This document shows, piece after piece, positions 4,954 to 6,370 of a stretch of 6,370 bases of DNA. A program made the translations under genes and the position numbers. The DNA is from Clostridia bacterium (GTDB lineage: Bacteria; Bacillota_A; Clostridia; Oscillospirales; Acutalibacteraceae). A model generated the notes under the pieces. It was not told the origin of the DNA and made no database searches. It was given only the letters and a program-made list of their open reading frames with translations. Every line of letters starts with the position of its first letter. Position 1 is the first letter of the stretch. Location: the NCBI GenBank assembly GCA_017503305.1, contig JAFVTJ010000132.1, forward strand, positions 1-6,370, written 5' to 3'.

Positions 4954-6370
4954 ATGCAGCTTAAAATTCAAAACGGTGTTGTTGAATTATCGGGCGAGCC
5001 GATTTTAAAAGCGGTTAATATTGAAATTAACGACCAAAGCAAAATTGCGGTTGTCGGCCGTAACGGTTGCGGAAAAACCACCCTTTTAAAGCTGATTTCG
5101 GGTGAACACAGTATAGTAAAGCTTGATAGCGACCAAAATAGCTTTTTTGCAAAATCGGGCAATATTACGATTGGTTATTTATCGCAAATTACTTTTAGCG
5201 ATTTTAGTAAAACGCTTTTAGAAGAGGTGCGCTCGGCTTATAGTGAAATTCTTGATTTAAAAGCAAAGCTTGATAACGCGCAAAGCGTAATGGAAGCCGA
5301 CCAGTCACCTGAAAATATTAAAAATTACACCAATTTGCTTGATACCTTTACAAATTTAGGCGGTTTCTATTTTGAAAGAGAGTACGAAAACGCTATAAAG
5401 AAATTTGGCTTCGCTGACGATAAAAACCGCCCTTTAAGTGAATTTTCGGGCGGTCAGCAAACTAAAATCGCATTTTTGAAATTGCTACTCTCTAAGCCGG
5501 ATATTTTGCTTTTGGACGAGCCGACTAACCACCTCGATATTGAGGCGGTGGAGTGGCTTGAAGAATACCTAAAGTCTTATAAAAAGGCGTTTGTTGTGGT
5601 ATCGCACGACCGTATGTTTTTGGATAACACTGTTAACACTGTTTACGAAATTGAGTACGGCAAAACATATAAGTATAATGGCAATTATTCCGCATTTGCC
5701 GAGCAAAAAAAGATAGTTCGCGAACAGCAAAGAAAAGACTTTTTAGCACAGCAAAAGGAAATCGGAAGATTAGAAGATTTGGTAGACCGCTTTAGATACA
5801 AAGCCACAAAGGCGGCTATGGCGCAAAGCAAGTTAAAGCAAATTGACCGTATGGATTTAATCGAAAATCCCGAAAAGGCCGATTTAAAGACCTTCCACGC
5901 GGATTTTGAGCCTTACGATATCGGCGTTAAGGATGTGCTTTCAGTAAAGGATTTGGGTGTTGGTTATGACACCGTGCTTTCAACCGTTAACCTCGAAGTC
6001 AAAAGGGGCGATAAAATCGGTATAATAGGCGGTAATGGACTTGGCAAATCGACCTTTATTAAAACCCTTATGGGTAGTGTTCGCGCCCTTTCGGGTGAGT
6101 ATAAGTTCGGTCCACGCGTTAGTATCGGCTATTTTGATCAGCAAATGGCGCTTTATTCTTCGTCTGATACTATTTTAGAAGATTTTATGTCGGCTTTCCC
6201 CGCGCTTAACGATTTTGAAGCGAGGTCCGCTTTGGGCGCATTCCTTTTCAGCGGTGAGGACGTTTTCAAAACGATAGATATGCTCTCGGGCGGGGAGCGT
6301 GTGCGCTTGGCTCTTTGCAAAATTTTCCAAAAAAGGCCTAATTTCTTGATTTTGGACGAGCCGACAAACC
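4954..6370 (+). CDS. ABC-F family ATPase, 5' part
   Basis: ABC-F proteins are soluble twin-ATPase proteins without membrane segments; studied members bind the ribosomal E site and adjust translation or protect against antibiotics. The frame is open from ATG 4954 to the window edge (472 codons). Domain 1 has Walker A GRNGCGKTT at 35-43, signature FSGGQQ at 164-169, Walker B LLLDEPTNHLD at 185-195 and the switch SHDR at 217-220. A charged helical interdomain linker (about 245-320) contains RYKATKAAMAQSKLKQ at 281-296. Domain 2 has Walker A GGNGLGKST at 359-367, signature LSGGE at 444-448 and Walker B LILDEPTN at 465-472, where the window ends. Roughly the last 60 or more residues are missing. 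The start is supported by AAAGGGG (4941-4947), 6 bases upstream. No transmembrane segments are seen, which excludes a transporter. The linker looks like the Uup/YdiF-type group, but which subfamily it belongs to, and whether it is housekeeping or resistance, cannot be told from this piece. Confidence 0.93.
   Translation, partial: MQLKIQNGVVELSGEPILKAVNIEINDQSKIAVVGRNGCGKTTLLKLISGEHSIVKLDSDQNSFFAKSGNITIGYLSQITFSDFSKTLLEEVRSAYSEILDLKAKLDNAQSVMEADQSPENIKNYTNLLDTFTNLGGFYFEREYENAIKKFGFADDKNRPLSEFSGGQQTKIAFLKLLLSKPDILLLDEPTNHLDIEAVEWLEEYLKSYKKAFVVVSHDRMFLDNTVNTVYEIEYGKTYKYNGNYSAFAEQKKIVREQQRKDFLAQQKEIGRLEDLVDRFRYKATKAAMAQSKLKQIDRMDLIENPEKADLKTFHADFEPYDIGVKDVLSVKDLGVGYDTVLSTVNLEVKRGDKIGIIGGNGLGKSTFIKTLMGSVRALSGEYKFGPRVSIGYFDQQMALYSSSDTILEDFMSAFPALNDFEARSALGAFLFSGEDVFKTIDMLSGGERVRLALCKIFQKRPNFLILDEPTN

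Noticed and set aside
4968..5162. Reverse-strand open frame of 64 residues at the start of the ABC-F gene
   Set aside because: It is antisense to the Walker A region and has no supporting features.

Overview
The window is a fully coding, single-strand (+) stretch of a moderately AT-rich bacterial chromosome. It holds the 3' part of murC, four complete genes (alanyl-tRNA editing protein, prmA, prfB, a trigger-factor-like lipoprotein) and the 5' part of an ABC-F ATPase gene. Strong AGGAG-type Shine-Dalgarno sites, tight gene packing, a short Gram-positive-style lipoprotein signal and the flavour of the protein sequences suggest a member of the Firmicutes, most likely an anaerobic Clostridia lineage. 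This placement is an inference; no rRNA or other diagnostic marker is present. TGA is a genuine stop here (it ends murC and the editing gene), so the standard bacterial code applies.

Layout: bases 1-703 are the C-terminal half of MurC. It overlaps the next start by an ATGA. Bases 700-1851 encode a 383-residue AlaX-type editing protein, whose end overlaps the start of prmA (1838-2758) by 14 bases. After a 10-base gap comes prfB (2769-3887), which carries no programmed frameshift. After 11 bases comes a lipoprotein with an FKBP domain and a trigger-factor-like C-terminal region (3899-4903). A GC-rich hairpin at 4909-4928 then closes what looks like one transcription unit. A separate gene for a two-domain ABC-F ATPase starts at 4954 and runs off the right edge. 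No gap exceeds 55 bases, and I see no tRNA, rRNA, CRISPR, IS or phage material.

Functionally, the unit begins with cell-wall synthesis (MurC) and continues into translation quality and termination. AlaX clears misacylated tRNA(Ala), PrmA methylates ribosomal protein L11, and RF2 terminates at UGA/UAA. The lipoprotein probably helps exported proteins fold outside the membrane. The ABC-F protein beyond the hairpin is also likely to act on the ribosome. All the genes belong to known families; I find no convincing undescribed system. The points most worth a second look are the ribosome-binding-domain-free trigger-factor lipoprotein, the frameshift-free prfB, and the prmA-prfB pairing, which joins two proteins that meet at L11 on the ribosome.
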